Assembly (NCBI GenBank): GCA_038562555.1
Contig: JBCFBK010000029.1
Coordinates: 1-64,000 of the forward strand
Reading direction: 5' to 3'
From: JBCFBK01 sp038562555
GTDB lineage: Bacteria > Bacteroidota > Bacteroidia > Bacteroidales > Prolixibacteraceae
DNA length: 64,000 bases
Positions 9,102 through 18,826 of this stretch are shown here, in pieces. The notes under the pieces were generated by a model. It worked only from the letters and a program-made list of their open reading frames with translations, was not told the DNA's origin and searched no databases. A program made the translations under genes and the position numbers. How positions within the stretch are numbered: the stretch's first letter is position 1; the number at the start of each line of letters is the position of its first letter.

Positions 9102-9478
9102 GACTCTTTCTTCAGCGCATACCGTGCTTCGGTCCGTGCAAACCAGATTCCAAATACAGCTCCGGAAAAGTTAAGTAACGGCATTCAGAAAAACAGTTTC
9201 ATAAAAGCAGGCTCCTAAAAGGGTATTCAAGAGGGAACCCCCCGCCGACGGGGGAATCCTGCACGGTTTCTTTTGGGGATTATTTACACATATTTCCCAA
9301 AAATTCCACATTTGAAAGTGGCAAAAAAGCCGCCGGCGAGGCCTAAGTTTCCGGCAATATCCGTTATTAACAGTAATATCAGGCAATCCGGCGGCATTTT
9401 CCCCGCTCTGGTATAATGATTGTCTAAAAAGCTTCTGACAAAGGCGAAGTATAGCATGCTTCAAAAAAATGACAGCCC
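9102..9478. other. Divergent intergenic region with a large GC-rich hairpin
   Basis: The 377-bp gap separates ndh (leftward) from the stress-protein gene (rightward). It contains a perfect 8-bp GC stem, gccgccgg at 9329-9336 paired with ccggcggc at 9388-9395, enclosing about 50 nt that can pair further. There is also a second C/G hairpin around 9232-9248 (cccccgccgacggggg). I see no convincing ORF. Neither hairpin sits at the end of a gene, so they are not obvious terminators. Confidence 0.55.
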
Positions 9479-10324
9479 ATGAAAGTAATTTTGATCAGCG
9501 ACATCAAGGGAAAATCTGAAAGCATTATACCATATGGCCTGCGCCTGGCCCGGTCTCTCGAAGCCGAAACGGATCTGATCCATATCCTCGACCGAAGGGT
9601 CGTACAGTCATTTCCCACACCCTATGCCGACTCACATACCGTAGCGCCGGGAGAAAAATTCTCTCACGATGAGCTGGTCAACAAGGAAAAAGGCGAGATC
9701 AGCGAAGCCATTGGAAATCTTCTTACCCGCGAGATATCCAAACTGAATTACCCGCTAAAGATAAATGTCTATGTGAAAGATGGCTCCCTGATCAACTGGT
9801 TGGCCGGAGAAGACGGATCAACCGGCGACACGATCCTGCTCGTGAACAAAAACCCTGACGGACAAATCTTTGTCTCCGAAGGGGATCTCATTGATTGCTG
9901 TAAAATTTTTAACGGTGTAACCTTGTTCATTCCTCCGGGACTTGAATTTCGGGAATATGAAAATATGCTCCTTCCTGCCGATTATACTGACAAATATACT
10001 GCAGCCTATAAAAAGATGGGCCGCTTTACAGCCCGCTTCCGATCTTTCATCAATGCGGTGCCGGTATCAGATACGGAGGAAATTGGCACATGGCAGTGGA
10101 GAAAGGAAGCAGAGCAATATTTTCTTAATTCGCAGATCAATTGCAACACCATGAACGGGATCCTGATAAACGGTGATCTGCTGCACTATATTGGAAAAAT
10201 CCAGCCGGACCTGGTGCTTTATCCCGATCAGCAGAAAAGCCTTTTAAAATCGTTATTTAAGAAAGACTTTTTAATCACGCTGCTGGGTGAAACAAATTCA
10301 CCGGTTTTATATTGTTCTCCTTGA
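9479..10324 (+). CDS. Universal stress protein (UspA-like), degenerate tandem form
   Basis: This 281-residue protein begins with MKVILISDIKGKSESIIPYGLRLARSLEAETDLIHIL, the strand-loop-helix opening of a Usp domain. The second half has the same kind of fold (ENMLLPADYTDKYTAAYKKMGRF from about residue 160). Bacteroidota often carry such two-domain Usp proteins of about 280 residues. The G-2x-G-9x-G(S/T) ATP-binding motif of ATP-binding Usp proteins is not visible, so it may not bind ATP. It lies 57 bp upstream of the sodC-like gene on the same strand. Confidence 0.75.
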   Translation: MKVILISDIKGKSESIIPYGLRLARSLEAETDLIHILDRRVVQSFPTPYADSHTVAPGEKFSHDELVNKEKGEISEAIGNLLTREISKLNYPLKINVYVKDGSLINWLAGEDGSTGDTILLVNKNPDGQIFVSEGDLIDCCKIFNGVTLFIPPGLEFREYENMLLPADYTDKYTAAYKKMGRFTARFRSFINAVPVSDTEEIGTWQWRKEAEQYFLNSQINCNTMNGILINGDLLHYIGKIQPDLVLYPDQQKSLLKSLFKKDFLITLLGETNSPVLYCSP

Positions 10325-10381
10325 TAATTAAAGCGACTTAAAGGATCGATTTAAATAAAAACGAACTTAAAACTAAAATTT

Positions 10382-10999
10382 ATGCGTATGAGAAATTTCT
10401 TAATTCATGGGAGCATGGCAACCTGTCTGTTATTATCGATGGCTGCCTGCGATCCAAAGCCACGAACAAGTTCATCAGAAGAAACCGTCAGTCACAACTC
10501 CGCGGATCACAGCGCCGTGCTGCGGGAAGACGAGGCAGAAGCAGTTTCGTTTAAAAAAGCGATCTGCGTGTTGCATCCTACAAAAGGAAATAAGGTCACT
10601 GGCCAGGTCACCTTCACCCAATCCGATTCGGGAATGGTCGTCGTTGCAGATCTGACCGGTCTGACGCCGGGGAAGCACGGTTTTCATGTGCATGAGTTTG
10701 GCGATTGCTCCAGCCCCGATGCCTCATCGGCCGGTGGACATTTTAACCCGGAAGGGAAGGAGCATGGAGCCCCGCATGCCGACAAGAGACATGTTGGCGA
10801 CCTGGGCAACGTGGAGGCCGGGAATGACGGTAAAGCTCATTATCAGTTTCTTGATTCACTGATGACTTTCAGCGGAACCAACTCGATTATCGGGCGATCG
10901 TTAATCGTTCATGCAGGCGAAGATGACCTGAAATCCCAGCCTACGGGCGATTCGGGCGATCGCATTGCCTGCGGTGTAATTGGCATTGCGAAACAGTGA
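10382..10999 (+). CDS. sodC: Cu/Zn superoxide dismutase, lipoprotein
   Basis: SodC converts superoxide to oxygen and hydrogen peroxide outside the cytoplasm. The 205-residue protein has a signal peptide ending in a lipobox (LLSMAAC, Cys22), so it is likely an envelope lipoprotein. Copper and zinc ligands are present in HGFHVHEFGDCS, SAGGHFNPEGKEHG and APHADKRHVGDLGN. The disulfide pair and the C-terminal active-site region (IIGRSLIVHAGEDDL through GDRIACGVIGIA) are also intact. An alternative start two codons in (10388) is possible. It follows the stress-protein gene and precedes an ompA-like gene 30 bp away. Confidence 0.93.
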   Translation: MRMRNFLIHGSMATCLLLSMAACDPKPRTSSSEETVSHNSADHSAVLREDEAEAVSFKKAICVLHPTKGNKVTGQVTFTQSDSGMVVVADLTGLTPGKHGFHVHEFGDCSSPDASSAGGHFNPEGKEHGAPHADKRHVGDLGNVEAGNDGKAHYQFLDSLMTFSGTNSIIGRSLIVHAGEDDLKSQPTGDSGDRIACGVIGIAKQ

Positions 11000-11029
11000 C
11001 CTAAACAAATTTAAATTAACATAACTAGT

Positions 11030-12217
11030 ATGAAAAAAGGATTATTATTACTTGCGCTTGTAGGTTTGATAGCCTCCGGAAATTACGCACAGGAAAATAT
11101 GTCAGTAGACACGACCTACAACAAATGGACAATCGAAGGGGGTATCGGTTTTACGAAGCCCTATCATCAGCTTTCGTACGGTTACCGTACAAACACGCCC
11201 GATTTCTTTGTCGGGGAACTCGGGGCGAGATACATGCTAAACGAGTTTTTTGGACTAAAACTCGGTCTCGGTTACAATAGCTTCTCAGAAGGAGATAACA
11301 GCCTCGATTTTAGCACGAAACAGTATCACGCCAGCCTTCAGGGGGTGATCAATATGGGCCGTTTACTTCGTTTTGAAGATTGGACGAACACTTTTGGCTT
11401 GCTGGCTCATGCGGGAGGCGGCGTAGGATACCTTGACTATGAAGCAGATGACACATACACAGATTACGTAGGCCACGTTCTCGGTGGTCTCACCGGGCAG
11501 GTGAAACTTTCCCCAAGAGTATCCTTAAATCTCGATGTAACGGGAATGTATAACATCCGTCAGGGCTTTACGTTTAACGGAGGTTCCGGCGATTCCTACG
11601 ATGACAATACCCCGGTTGTCTTTAACGGGACTGTTGGTCTGGCAGTTGCCCTGGGTAAAAATAAAACGCATGCCGACTGGTATCTGCGCGAAGAAACCCT
11701 GTTTGACGGACTAAACGCACGTATCACCCACCTGGAATCCCGGCTGGAAGAAGCCGAACGCACAGGACCCGAGCGCGACAGCAGGATCAGTGACCTGGGG
11801 ACTAAGCTGAATGATCTTGACCGGAAAGTAAGTACCACTCCTCCTCCGCCAAAAGTTGATCTAAATGAGTTAATCGCTCAACTGATGAACGAAGGCTACA
11901 TCAATATTTATTTCGACTTCAACAGTACGAAAATCCAGGAGCAGGATGCGGGGTCAATCAACGCACTGAGAACCTACATGAAAACCAATCCGGATGCGAA
12001 TGTCCGCCTGCAGGGCTATGCTGATGAAAAAGGAACTGAAGAATATAATCAGAGACTTTCACAAAGGCGCGCCGATGCGGTTGCCAAATTACTCGTTGAA
12101 TCGGGTATTGATACAACCCGCATCACCGCAGAAGGAAAAGGCGAAGACATCAGTGTTGACGAAAATTCTCCCAATGCCCGCCGCCTGGCAAGAAGGGTTA
12201 CTTTCTCCATACAGTAA
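11030..12217 (+). CDS. OmpA-family outer membrane protein
   Basis: This 395-residue protein has a signal peptide ending near residue 20 (GNYAQE). A beta-barrel-like domain of about 190 residues rich in alternating aromatic strands comes next, then a coiled linker (HLESRLEEAERTG, about 235-247) and a Pro-rich hinge (TTPPPPK). The OmpA C-terminal peptidoglycan-binding domain is at about residues 290-395 (YFDFNSTKIQEQDAGSINAL, LQGYADEKGTEEYNQRLSQRRADAV, ARRVTFSIQ). It tethers the outer membrane to peptidoglycan. A strong terminator follows immediately. Confidence 0.9.
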   Translation: MKKGLLLLALVGLIASGNYAQENMSVDTTYNKWTIEGGIGFTKPYHQLSYGYRTNTPDFFVGELGARYMLNEFFGLKLGLGYNSFSEGDNSLDFSTKQYHASLQGVINMGRLLRFEDWTNTFGLLAHAGGGVGYLDYEADDTYTDYVGHVLGGLTGQVKLSPRVSLNLDVTGMYNIRQGFTFNGGSGDSYDDNTPVVFNGTVGLAVALGKNKTHADWYLREETLFDGLNARITHLESRLEEAERTGPERDSRISDLGTKLNDLDRKVSTTPPPPKVDLNELIAQLMNEGYINIYFDFNSTKIQEQDAGSINALRTYMKTNPDANVRLQGYADEKGTEEYNQRLSQRRADAVAKLLVESGIDTTRITAEGKGEDISVDENSPNARRLARRVTFSIQ

Positions 12218-12225
12218 TAAAATGA

Positions 12226-12261
12226 GCCCCGGAGCCTTTTAATCCCGGGGCTTTTTTTTTT
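12226..12261. terminator. Bidirectional intrinsic terminator
   Basis: A gccccgg (12226-12232) / ccggggc (12245-12251) hairpin is followed by a run of ten T residues. It lies between the convergent ompA-like gene and the antiporter gene, whose stop codon begins at the end of the T tract. Confidence 0.9.
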
Positions 12262-13220
12262 CAAATTTCTTTTCCCACCAGCCAGACGGTGTAAAAGACA
12301 AAGCTGAACAGCAAAACCCCCGCTTCCCACCTGTCCAGTTTTTCCTTTTTGCTGGTAAACATCGCTGCAAACAAAAACAGGGTGCCTACGATGAGCATAA
12401 AAATGTCCATATTAAACACCAACTCGTACGGAACCGGACGGACCAGAGCACTGACCGACAGGATCAAAAAGATGTTGAAAATGTTGGAACCGATAATGTT
12501 TCCTACGGCAATGTCGTTCTTCCCCTTTAACGCAGCCACCAGTGAGGTCGCCAGTTCCGGGAGTGATGTTCCTGCCGCTATGATGGTCAGGCCGATAATC
12601 TTTTCGCTGACCCCTAAAGTCGTGGCCATTTCAACAGCATTGATAACAACCAGCCGTCCCCCGATTACCAAACCTGCCAGGCCGATCGTTATCAGACTCC
12701 ATATTTTTAAATTAGAATAATCCTTGAATTCCATCCGGGTTACCGCCGGATCAGTTTTAAGTTGCCTGTATACATAAAACAGGAAAAAGCCAAAACAAAG
12801 AAGCAGAATAATTCCTTCCAGCCGGTTTAGTATAAAAACAGAATCAGCCCGGAAAAAATCGTTCGTAAATACAAAAAGAAGGATAGCTGCAAGAAGCGAT
12901 ATCGGGATTTCCTTCCACACCGTGCTGGACTGAACAACAATCGGCCGGATCAGGCCGGTAATTCCAAGTATGAAAAACAGATTAAAATTATTACTGCCGA
13001 TCACATTGCCAAAAACAATCTCCTGATGTCCCTGCCAGGATGCAATTACGTTGACCACCATTTCAGGGGCTGATGTGCCAAAAGCAACGATCGTCAACCC
13101 AATGGCAAGATCAGACATATGGTGCCTTTTTGCAAGCGAAGAGGCTCCGCTAACCAGCCAGTCAGCGCCTTTAACCAAAAGCACAAGTCCAAAAATCAAA
13201 AACATGATTTGAAAAACCAT
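12261..13220 (-). CDS. Calcium/sodium antiporter (CaCA, YrbG-like)
   Basis: This 319-residue polytopic membrane protein belongs to the Ca2+/cation antiporter superfamily. It shows the two internally repeated alpha motifs: AFGTSAPEMVVNVIASWQG with GNVIGSNNFN in the N half, and AAGTSLPELATSLVAALKG with GNIIGSNIFN in the C half. About ten hydrophobic helices are visible. Such proteins exchange Ca2+ for Na+ or H+ across the inner membrane. It is transcribed leftward, convergent with the ompA-like gene. Confidence 0.9.
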   Translation of the reverse strand: MVFQIMFLIFGLVLLVKGADWLVSGASSLAKRHHMSDLAIGLTIVAFGTSAPEMVVNVIASWQGHQEIVFGNVIGSNNFNLFFILGITGLIRPIVVQSSTVWKEIPISLLAAILLFVFTNDFFRADSVFILNRLEGIILLLCFGFFLFYVYRQLKTDPAVTRMEFKDYSNLKIWSLITIGLAGLVIGGRLVVINAVEMATTLGVSEKIIGLTIIAAGTSLPELATSLVAALKGKNDIAVGNIIGSNIFNIFLILSVSALVRPVPYELVFNMDIFMLIVGTLFLFAAMFTSKKEKLDRWEAGVLLFSFVFYTVWLVGKEI

Positions 13221-13278
13221 AGTCGAACGTTTTACGATACCGTTATAAAACGGCAGGTCGACCTAATAACAAAGACGA

Positions 13279-13310
13279 CAATCCCGGTGTTCATGCTTAA
13301 CACGGGATTG
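13279..13310 (-). terminator. Hairpin downstream of the MATE gene
   Basis: An imperfect inverted repeat, caatcccggtgtt (13279-13291) and aacacgggattg (13299-13310), lies 37 bp past the stop of the leftward MATE gene. The T-rich tail on the minus strand is weak, so termination efficiency is uncertain. Confidence 0.5.
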
Positions 13311-13346
13311 CCGTTAAAATTCTGTCATTCCGGAGAAACGGATTCT

Positions 13347-14786
13347 TTAAACCTTTACCGTTTTCCATCCTCCCCTCGAAAAGAGCCAAAGGGTAAACAG
13401 TCCGACCGAAGTTTCAGAAATAAATACCGCCCAGAAAACACCCGTATGTTCCAGTCCGAATTTAATTGCAAGCACATAGGACAAGGGGATCTGGATCAGC
13501 CAGAAAAATACCAGGTTGATTTTGGTAGGTGTTTTGGTGTCACCGGCCCCGTTAAATGCCTGGACAGAAACCATCCACCATCCATACACTAAAAATGAAA
13601 ACGAAAGCAGGCGAAGCCATTCCGATCCGATGGCGATGACCTGCCGGTCGTCGGTAAAAATAGCCATCAGGGAATCATTGAAGAAAAAATAGACAATCGA
13701 TACGCCAATCAGGAAGATCATATTATAGGAGCCGGTTTTCCATACGGCCGACTCAGCCCGTTTCGGGTTTCCTGCTCCCAGGTTTTGTCCCACCAAGGTG
13801 GCCGATGCATTCGACAAGCCCCAGGCAGGCATCATGGTAAACATCATGATGCGCAGGGCGATCGTAGAACCGGCAACCGCTTCGCTGCCGATCTCCGCCA
13901 GGATGCGCATCAGAAAAATCCATGATGTCATGGCTACAATCATTTGCCCGATCCCTCCCAGCGATGTTTTAAATATAGCTAGCATAGTTTTTGCATCCCA
14001 GCAGAGCTGTGAAAGTTTTGCCTGAATATGCTTTCCACCTTTAAAAAGCAACCAGACCTGGGTCAGAACCCCCACCCCACGTCCAATATTGGTTGCAATG
14101 GCAGCGCCCTCAATGCCCATTTCAGGAATAAATCCCCATCCGAAGATCAGCAGCGGATCAAGCAGCATATTGATAATGTTTGAAATCCAGAGTATGCGCA
14201 TGGCGATAGCAGCATCGCCGGCCCCGCGAAAGATAGCGTTGATCACAAACAGCAGCATGATCACCGCATTTCCTCCAAGCATCCATTGGGTATAGCGATA
14301 CCCATGTTCGATCGCCCAGGCGTCTGCTCCCATCAACGCCAGCAGATCTTTGGCAAAGATGACTCCCCCGAGGGCGAAAGGTACCGAAGCGATCAATCCC
14401 AAAAATATCGCCTGGATAGCCGATTTCCCGGCATCTTCCTTATTTTTCTCCCCGATCCGCCGTGCCACGATGGCAGTAACTGACATGGACAGGCCCATTG
14501 CAATCGAATACAGCAAAAAAAGGTAGGTTTCTGTAAGTCCCACGGTTGCAACCGCCGAAGCACCCAGTTTTCCAACAAAATAAATATCCACCACCGCGAA
14601 GGTCGATTCCATGACCAGTTCCAGGATCATGGGCACCGCCAACAGGAAAATAGCTTTCCGCATACCAATCCGGGTGTAATCTGCATCTGTTCCCCTAATC
14701 GCATTTTTTAATTCAACCCATAAAGATCTTTTTATCTTCATCTTAGACATGTTAATGTCTGCCGTTACGTTTTTCTGATCCTCCAT
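13347..14786 (-). CDS. MATE-family multidrug/toxin efflux transporter
   Basis: This 479-residue protein has the twelve-helix pattern of MATE exporters, with two homologous halves: VPMILELVMESTFAVVDIYFVGKLGASAVATVGLTE near the start, and GQMIVAMTSWIFLMRILAEIGSEAVAGSTIALR at the start of the second half. MATE proteins expel drugs or metabolites using Na+ or H+ gradients. There is an N-terminal cytoplasmic extension of about 45 residues. The substrate cannot be read from the sequence. Confidence 0.9.
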   Translation of the reverse strand: MEDQKNVTADINMSKMKIKRSLWVELKNAIRGTDADYTRIGMRKAIFLLAVPMILELVMESTFAVVDIYFVGKLGASAVATVGLTETYLFLLYSIAMGLSMSVTAIVARRIGEKNKEDAGKSAIQAIFLGLIASVPFALGGVIFAKDLLALMGADAWAIEHGYRYTQWMLGGNAVIMLLFVINAIFRGAGDAAIAMRILWISNIINMLLDPLLIFGWGFIPEMGIEGAAIATNIGRGVGVLTQVWLLFKGGKHIQAKLSQLCWDAKTMLAIFKTSLGGIGQMIVAMTSWIFLMRILAEIGSEAVAGSTIALRIMMFTMMPAWGLSNASATLVGQNLGAGNPKRAESAVWKTGSYNMIFLIGVSIVYFFFNDSLMAIFTDDRQVIAIGSEWLRLLSFSFLVYGWWMVSVQAFNGAGDTKTPTKINLVFFWLIQIPLSYVLAIKFGLEHTGVFWAVFISETSVGLFTLWLFSRGGWKTVKV

Positions 14787-15086
14787 AATTGTTCCTTATT
14801 TAACGGTTTCAGGCAAGACCCCATTACAGCGGCGCCATCTTTTACAAAACTAACTAGTTGTCCTCTTTTCTGCGGAGGGGTATATCGACAAAGAGATGGG
14901 TGATTTGCGACAAAGGTTGCGTTCATTAGCCTGGCTGAAAACCGGATTGCGGATAATCTTCCCCACCCTGTAGAACCATTATTTTTATCAATCCCTACAT
15001 CTTATTTATTTACAGTATGTTAACTCTTGGTGTTTGTCTGGTATGATTTTTACGTAATCTCTGATGTATATATTAAAAGAAGTATT
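14787..15086. other. Gap between divergent MATE and ku genes
   Basis: The 300-bp space should hold the promoters of both divergent units. I see no clean TAnnTTTG element, no strong hairpin and no credible ORF. Confidence 0.4.
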
Positions 15087-15851
15087 ATGCCAAGAGCCAT
15101 TTGGAAGGGAGGAATTAGTTTCGGACTGGTTTATATTCCCGTGAAGTTGTATAGCGGAACTGAACGCCACGAGGTCGATCTGAATATGCTGAGGAAAGGA
15201 GACCAGTGTCCGATCAAATACGTGCGGGTCTGCCAACACGACGGAAAAGAAGTTCCATGGAACGATATTATTAAGGGTATGAAGGTAGAAGACTTTTATG
15301 TGACGTTGACTGACGCGGATTTTGAAAAAGCCCGCAAGGAAAAAAGCGACAGCATCGTCATTACTGAATTTGTCAAGACCGGTGAGATCAATCCCCGCTA
15401 TTTTGAAAAACCTTACCTGCTTGAACCAGAGAAAGGAGCGGGAAAAACTTATAATCTCCTGCGGCAGGCCATTTACAATTCAAAGATGGCCGGCTTATCG
15501 AAATTTGTTTTGCGTAACCGCGAGCACCTGGCTTTACTGATGGCCGACGAAAATGTCCTGTACCTAAACCAGATGCGTTTTCATGACGAACTGCGTAAAC
15601 CTGACGATCTGAAAATTTCCGACACAAAGCCTTCGAAGGCGGAAGTCAATATGGCTTTGCAACTGATCAAAGGCATGAGCCACACCTTTGATCCGGAGAA
15701 ATACAGGGACACCTACGAGGAGACATTGAAAAAGACGATCGCCCTTAAAACAAAAAAAGGGAAGGTTGCCGTACCGAAAAAGAAAAAGGAAGAACCTGTT
15801 GTCAAAGACTTGATGGAACAGTTGAAAAAAAGTCTGCAACTGGTTAATTAA
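15087..15851 (+). CDS. ku: Non-homologous end-joining protein Ku
   Basis: Bacterial Ku forms a homodimeric ring on double-strand DNA ends and recruits LigD. The 254-residue protein opens with MPRAIWKGGISFGLVYIPVKLYSGTE, the typical Ku start, and contains the conserved DQCPIKYVRVCQHDGKEVPW and LLEPEKGAGKTYNLL segments of the central barrel. The Lys-rich C-terminus (KTKKGKVAVPKKKKEE) is usual for Ku and LigD contact. I chose the ATG at 15087 over one at 15027 because of this match. ligD begins 11 bp after its stop, so the pair is an operon. Confidence 0.95.
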   Translation: MPRAIWKGGISFGLVYIPVKLYSGTERHEVDLNMLRKGDQCPIKYVRVCQHDGKEVPWNDIIKGMKVEDFYVTLTDADFEKARKEKSDSIVITEFVKTGEINPRYFEKPYLLEPEKGAGKTYNLLRQAIYNSKMAGLSKFVLRNREHLALLMADENVLYLNQMRFHDELRKPDDLKISDTKPSKAEVNMALQLIKGMSHTFDPEKYRDTYEETLKKTIALKTKKGKVAVPKKKKEEPVVKDLMEQLKKSLQLVN

Positions 15852-15862
15852 GAGCGATGTGA

Positions 15863-18436
15863 ATGGCAGGACTGAATGAATATCATGAAAAACGCAGGTT
15901 TGGAGAAACGCCCGAACCCGAAGAGACCAGGGGTGAGCCGGAAGAAAAGAACCGGTTTGTCGTTCAAAAACATATGGCCAGGCGTGAACATTACGACTTT
16001 CGGCTTCAGGTCGGCGATGTGCTGGTGAGTTGGGCGATCCCCAAAAAGCCCGATTACGATCCATCGGTCAGGCGACTGGCCATTAAGGTAGAAGATCATC
16101 CCCTCAGCTATATCCATTTTGAAGGAAACATCCCCCCGAAGAATTATGGTGCCGGAACCGTAATGGTGTGGGACATCGGCTATTATTACCTTGACGAAGA
16201 AAAGAATTTCCCGACCCTGGACGAGATGAAAAAAAGGATCCAAAAGGGTTCACTTCGACTGTACCTGCAGGGGACCAAACTGATAGGATACTTCAACCTG
16301 GTCCGCTCACAAAAAAGGGAACAGGATGAATGGCTTTTCATGAAGGCCAAAACACCCGACGGTACCCTTGACTATGAAGACCGGAGCGCGCTTTCGGGAC
16401 GCAGCATGGATGAAATCACTTCCTCGCCCGTCGTCTGGGAGTCAAACCGCCAGACCACTGCCGTGAACGCTGAACCCGCGCCTGCCAGTGAAAGCCAGCC
16501 AATTGAACAGAAATATCCTGGCTTTGTGAAGCCCATGCTGGCCACCCTGACCGACCGGGCCTTTTCAAAAAGCAACTGGATCTATGAGCTGAAACTCGAC
16601 GGATACCGGATTCAGGCCGGTAAGGAACAGGAGACGGGAAAAGCCACGTTATACTCCAGGCGTGGAAACGACTATAGCTCAAAATATCATCTTATCGCGG
16701 ACGAATTATCGGGGCTGAACGCCCGTTTTCTGATAGACGGGGAGGTCTGCTATTTGAACAACAACCAGCGGTCTGACTTTCAAAAGCTTCAGCATAACGA
16801 CGATAAACAGGACAATCTCCACTATTACGTGTTCGATCTGTTGTGGCTGAACGGTCACGACCTGAAAGACCTCCATTTAACGGAGCGGAAAAAGCTTTTA
16901 AAGGTGTTGCTTACTAATCCGCCTGCGCATGTTCATTACCTGGAACATGGAGAGAAAGACGGGGAAGCATATTTCCGCGAAGCCGAGAAAAAGGGTCTTG
17001 AAGGTATCATCGCAAAAAAGGCCAACAGCCGTTACTATCCGGGCGAACGGACAAGAGAATGGCTGAAGGTAAAAACCGGTCAGAGGCAGGAAATGGTTAT
17101 TTGCGGCTATGTCATCTCCGACAAGGCCGGAAGGGCGTTTAAATCATTATTGTGCGCGGTCAATGAAAAAGAAGGGTTGGTGTACACCGGACGGGTAGGA
17201 ACAGGTTTTAATGAAAAAACCATGAAGGAGATCCGGGATAAGCTGAAACCGCTCGAAATAAAAAAGCCCGCTGTCAAAAATCTTCCGACCGAAAAGAATA
17301 TTCACTGGGTAAAGCCCGAATTAATCTGTGAGGTCAAATTTACTGAACTGACGCAGGACCGCATTATGCGGCACCCCCGTTTCGTTGGGCTTCGAACCGA
17401 CAAAGAGCCGGAAGAGATTCAGATCGAAAAACCCGTACCAGTCGAAAAAGCAGCTGAAACGTCAGACACCGGCGCTAAGGGAAAAGCTCCTAAAGCGGAT
17501 AGCAAATCAACCGTTTCAAAAAAAATGGCAATGTCTGAAAAGAAAACAACAATGCAGAAATCGAAGGTAAAGCTGACCCATTTGTCAAAGCTCTACTGGA
17601 AGGAAGAGAAAATAACCAAGCAGGAGGTCATCGATTATTACAGGGATCTGTCCGACATTATCCTGCCCTATCTCAAAGACCGGCCGCAATCGCTGTACCG
17701 GACACCCGGCGGTGCAGGCGGTAAGGGGTTTTTCCAGAAAAATGTGAAAGACCTTGCACCGGAGTGGGCCGAGACCATTGAACTGGAAAGCAGCAGTAAG
17801 GAAGAATCCATCGAATACCTGTTGTGCCAGAACACCGACACGCTGCTCTACATGGCCAACCTGGGTTGCATTGAGATCAACCCCTGGAGTTCTTCCCTGC
17901 CCCATCTTGACAATCCCGATTATATGATCTTTGATCTCGATCCGGTCGAAGTGGAATTCAGGAAGGTGGCAGAACTGGCACTTAAATTCAGGGAATTGTT
18001 TGATCAGCTCGGTCTGCCCGCCTTTTGCAAGACGTCCGGTTCACGCGGGATTCATATCTACGTGCCCGTTCTGCAGCGGTACAGTTATACACAGGTTCAG
18101 TCGTTTGTAAAGGTAATCGAATTACACATTCATCATCAGAATCCTGATCTGACCAGTTTCGAACGTTCGCCCTCCGAGAGGAAGGGCAAAGTATACTTCG
18201 ATTACCTCCAGAATGCCAAAGGAAAAACAATGGCGGCGGTTTACAGCCTCCGGCCCAGGCCCGGAGCACTCGTTTCAGCGCCCGTTCGCTGGGAAGAACT
18301 CACCCCAAAACTAAAGCCGCAAATGTTCACCCTGCGAAATATGCGTAAACGCCTTGAAAAGGAAGGTGATCTGTGGCAGGGAATTTTCGATCAGCGCGTC
18401 GACATTGAAAAAGTGCTGAACAAAATTGGGGGGTAA
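15863..18436 (+). CDS. ligD: DNA ligase D (phosphoesterase-ligase-polymerase)
   Basis: LigD repairs double-strand breaks with Ku. The 857-residue protein has three domains in order. The first is a 3'-phosphoesterase (about residues 1-190) with metal ligands His37, His43, Asp45 and His79. The second is an ATP-dependent ligase (about 215-520) with adenylated Lys244 in YELKLDGYRI. The third is an archaeo-eukaryotic-primase-type polymerase (about 570-857) with the metal-binding MIFDLDP and the GSRGIHIYVP motif. A Lys/Ala-rich linker near 520-575 joins the last two. All key residues appear present. The PE-Lig-Pol order is the one usual in Bacteroidota and differs from the Pol-PE-Lig order of mycobacteria. 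Confidence 0.95.
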   Translation: MAGLNEYHEKRRFGETPEPEETRGEPEEKNRFVVQKHMARREHYDFRLQVGDVLVSWAIPKKPDYDPSVRRLAIKVEDHPLSYIHFEGNIPPKNYGAGTVMVWDIGYYYLDEEKNFPTLDEMKKRIQKGSLRLYLQGTKLIGYFNLVRSQKREQDEWLFMKAKTPDGTLDYEDRSALSGRSMDEITSSPVVWESNRQTTAVNAEPAPASESQPIEQKYPGFVKPMLATLTDRAFSKSNWIYELKLDGYRIQAGKEQETGKATLYSRRGNDYSSKYHLIADELSGLNARFLIDGEVCYLNNNQRSDFQKLQHNDDKQDNLHYYVFDLLWLNGHDLKDLHLTERKKLLKVLLTNPPAHVHYLEHGEKDGEAYFREAEKKGLEGIIAKKANSRYYPGERTREWLKVKTGQRQEMVICGYVISDKAGRAFKSLLCAVNEKEGLVYTGRVGTGFNEKTMKEIRDKLKPLEIKKPAVKNLPTEKNIHWVKPELICEVKFTELTQDRIMRHPRFVGLRTDKEPEEIQIEKPVPVEKAAETSDTGAKGKAPKADSKSTVSKKMAMSEKKTTMQKSKVKLTHLSKLYWKEEKITKQEVIDYYRDLSDIILPYLKDRPQSLYRTPGGAGGKGFFQKNVKDLAPEWAETIELESSSKEESIEYLLCQNTDTLLYMANLGCIEINPWSSSLPHLDNPDYMIFDLDPVEVEFRKVAELALKFRELFDQLGLPAFCKTSGSRGIHIYVPVLQRYSYTQVQSFVKVIELHIHHQNPDLTSFERSPSERKGKVYFDYLQNAKGKTMAAVYSLRPRPGALVSAPVRWEELTPKLKPQMFTLRNMRKRLEKEGDLWQGIFDQRVDIEKVLNKIGG

Positions 18437-18826
18437 AGAGGGTATTTTGCACACATCCTGTAAATGACCGTATTACTGCGTTCCACTTGCCTAAAACTAA
18501 TCCAAAATATCTTTTTTTCTTTGCATTTCAAAGTACTTTTAATTAACTTTTTATCTCACAGCACTTTTAGATCAGCCGGTCGATTCTTTCGTGGGGTCGG
18601 ATTCACAAGCAACCTGGAAATCTGTCGTATCCACAATTTTATCTCCCGTTAAGATTATTTTGGCAGGCCCCCTGATGCCCTTCATTAAATTTTTGCACAA
18701 GATCCGGAAACGCCACCACCGTTTTTTCTTCTTGGCTTTGCCTTTTACTGGTCACTCCTTGCACTGGGTCTCCACTAATTTCTGGTTAAAAGAAAAAGCG
18801 TTTAGCTGAATGTGTTCCCCCAAAAT
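18437..18826. other. Chromosomal gap left of the element, with gene debris
   Basis: No intact gene is visible. The minus strand holds an open frame (18596-18763) without a start codon ending in IILTGDKIVDTTDFQV-like sequence, possibly a relic. A motif reading aaaagtactttgaaatgcaaag on the minus strand (18519-18540) looks like an operator half-site with nothing left to control, since ligD converges on it. Confidence 0.4.

Noticed and set aside
15564..18269. Several long frames opposite ku and ligD
   Set aside because: Shadows of well-identified genes in GC-rich DNA.
18596..18763. Minus-strand frame left of attL
   Set aside because: No start codon and an upstream stop; at most a relic, so it is only mentioned in the gap entry.
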